From contig MFIX01000199.1 in the NCBI GenBank assembly GCA_001780825.1, positions 1-6,607 of the forward strand: a stretch of 6,607 nt of DNA, read 5' to 3'. The stretch's first letter is position 1. Each line of letters opens with the position of its first letter. Positions 5,326 through 6,607 of this stretch are shown here, in pieces. The notes beneath the pieces were generated by a model. The model searched no databases. It was not told where the DNA came from and saw only the letters and a list, made by a program, of their open reading frames with translations. Position numbers and translations under genes: made by a program. The DNA is from Candidatus Glassbacteria bacterium RIFCSPLOWO2_12_FULL_58_11 (GTDB lineage Bacteria > Gemmatimonadota > Glassbacteria > GWA2-58-10).

Positions 5326-6607
5326 CTACTGGTCCGACCTCCGGGACTCCGCGATCGCCACACAGATATCCCGGATCAGGATTTTAGCCCGGCTGCGCGG
5401 AATGAGCCAGTTGTTTCCCAGGATCGAAAAAGCCACTCGCTCCCCCTCCGCCGTGGAGGCGTAACCCGAGAGGGACATGACCGAGGAAATGTAGCCGGTC
5501 TTGGCGAAAAGCCGGCCATCAACCGCGGTGTTATGCATCTGCCGTACCCCGTTATCCATACCGGCCACCGGGAGGCTCGAGATGAAATCCTCGCGCACCG
5601 GGTGGGAATCCATGTAAGCCAGCAGCCGGACAAACATATCGGTAGTCACCAGGTTGAGCCGGGAGAGGCCCGACCCGTCCTGGATACGCAATTTTCCGAG
5701 GTCCAGCCCCAGTTTCTTCAACAGGCGTTTTTCCACCGTTATCCCCTCCTCGAAGCTCCCCTTTTTCCCCAGATTGGCCCCGAGAGTGAAAAGAAGCTGC
5801 TCAGCGTAAAAATTATGGCTGTGCTTATTGATTATGCGGACCACATCTTTCAGGGGCACCGAAAGGTGTTGGGCGATGATCTGCGGGCGGCGGTCGAGGT
5901 AACTTGCGCTGTCCCGCGGGGCATAGAGCACCATGACCGGCCCATCAATACGGATGCCGCGGCGGGCCAGGGCATCGGCGAAGGCATCGGCGGCGAAGCG
6001 GGCCGGCTCCTCGACCGTCACGTGCTCCAGGAATCCCAGGCTGCCCCGGTAAATCCCGCCGCCCAGGCTGATACTGCCTCCCGGAGTGTCCCGCCCGATA
6101 TTCAGCCTGTCTGCAGCGCGGTCGGCCACGGTAAGGGCGCGGTTCTGCAGGCGGATCGCCGAGCCCTGGGGCATGATCCGCACCTCCGGCGGCGCGCCGA
6201 CTTTGGCCGAGGGAAAGACCTCGACATCGATGCAGTTGTCATTATACGAAAGCGCGGAAACCGCCGCCGCGTACCACCAGGTCAGGTCCTCCCAGCCCCA
6301 GCCTTCGGCCAGGAACGGCGACTCAAAGAGCGTGTTATCGGCGACCAGCGAGCCGGTGATCCGGCGGATGCCCAAAGCCTGGACTTGTCCGGCCAGGCTG
6401 TCCCAGACCGTGGTGACACTGGGATAAAAGCGGTCGGAGATGGTGGGGTCTCCGCTGCCGCGCAGAACCAGATCGCCCTCGAGCAGGCTGTCGCCGGGCA
6501 GGATCTTTCCATCCGCCAGCAGCGAGGTGCGGTAACGGAACTCCGGGCCGAGGCCATCCAAGGCGGCGGCGGTCACCAGGAGCTTGAGGTTCGAGGCGGG
6601 CATGTAA
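5326..6607 (-). CDS. D-alanyl-D-alanine carboxypeptidase/endopeptidase, PBP4 (S13) family, 5' partial
   Basis: Periplasmic serine peptidase acting on peptidoglycan peptides. Counting from the Met at 6601-6603, all three active-site motifs are present: SxxK as SNLK (residues 4-7) in PASNLKLLVTAAAL, SxN as SHN (262-264; bases 5812-5820) in NKHSHNFYAEQL, and KTG (368-370; bases 5494-5502) in LFAKTGYISSVMSLSGYA. The roughly 258-residue gap from SxxK to SxN is typical of class C PBP4-type enzymes, which carry an inserted domain there; SALSYNDNCIDV (116-127) and DGSGLSRLNLVT (309-320) are further family signatures. The Met at 6601-6603 is not the start: the frame stays open to the right edge (a Tyr codon at 6604-6606), and family members have a signal peptide and some tens of residues before SxxK. 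The gene may be called dacB by homology. The C-terminus is complete, with stop TAG at 5326-5328. It looks catalytically intact. Confidence 0.92.
   Translation of the reverse strand, partial: YMPASNLKLLVTAAALDGLGPEFRYRTSLLADGKILPGDSLLEGDLVLRGSGDPTISDRFYPSVTTVWDSLAGQVQALGIRRITGSLVADNTLFESPFLAEGWGWEDLTWWYAAAVSALSYNDNCIDVEVFPSAKVGAPPEVRIMPQGSAIRLQNRALTVADRAADRLNIGRDTPGGSISLGGGIYRGSLGFLEHVTVEEPARFAADAFADALARRGIRIDGPVMVLYAPRDSASYLDRRPQIIAQHLSVPLKDVVRIINKHSHNFYAEQLLFTLGANLGKKGSFEEGITVEKRLLKKLGLDLGKLRIQDGSGLSRLNLVTTDMFVRLLAYMDSHPVREDFISSLPVAGMDNGVRQMHNTAVDGRLFAKTGYISSVMSLSGYASTAEGERVAFSILGNNWLIPRSRAKILIRDICVAIAESRRSDQ

Noticed and set aside
5312..5385. Terminator between or just after the convergent genes
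   Set aside because: The 14-nt gap holds no hairpin. A weak ATCC/GGAT pair with TTTT near 5369-5384 has only a 4-bp stem and lies inside the PBP4 gene.
6241..6249. SYN in the PBP4 homologue as the catalytic SxN motif
   Set aside because: It lies only about 115 residues after SxxK. The SHN at 5812-5820 has the spacing and context (NKHSHNFYAEQL) of the true SxN motif in this family.

Overview
The window looks like a stretch of chromosome from a GC-rich, diderm (Gram-negative type) bacterium. The diderm call rests on a Wza-type outer-membrane polysaccharide export protein with SLBB repeats and a PBP4-type periplasmic peptidase. Coding sequence is GC-rich, while the two main intergenic gaps (2478-2594 and about 4278-4490) are visibly AT-richer. 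I cannot place the species. The gene content would fit a deltaproteobacterial or FCB-like lineage, but that is a guess. No tRNA, rRNA, CRISPR array, insertion sequence or phage gene was seen.

Layout. On the minus strand, read from about 4358 down to 43, lie three genes in one direction. They are a multi-pass GT-C-fold glycosyltransferase-like membrane protein (2595-4277), an SLBB polysaccharide export protein (1203-2477), and a Wzz-type chain-length or co-polymerase protein (43-1185). Together they look like part of an exopolysaccharide, capsule or other envelope-glycan locus that continues past the left edge. The 17-nt gap between the last two genes implies tight cotranscription. On the plus strand, a divergent two-gene unit encodes a 168-aa membrane-anchored protein with a possible winged-helix domain (4491-4997) and a 92-aa glutamine-rich, basic-tailed protein (5033-5311). 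I recognise neither as a named family. Converging on this unit from the right edge is a minus-strand D-Ala-D-Ala carboxypeptidase/endopeptidase of the PBP4/S13 family (5326 to beyond 6607), cut at its N-terminus by the window.

The most informative non-coding region is 4342-4490. It holds two back-to-back sigma70-like promoters, each with an extended -10 (TGG before the -10 hexamer), one firing in each direction. A small inverted repeat lies between them, and a perfect 7-bp stem-loop sits almost exactly at the predicted 5' end of the minus transcript. The leftward -10 overlaps the longest possible TTG start of the glycosyltransferase gene, so that gene very probably starts at the internal ATG at 4277.

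How the genes may work together (inference): the GT-C protein would add or transfer a sugar from a polyprenyl-phosphate donor on the periplasmic side, the Wzz-like protein would control polymer assembly in the inner membrane, and the SLBB protein would form the outer-membrane or periplasmic conduit. The PBP4 homologue remodels peptidoglycan and need not be related. The divergent pair has no assigned role. Its shared promoter region makes co-regulation with the polysaccharide genes possible but not shown.
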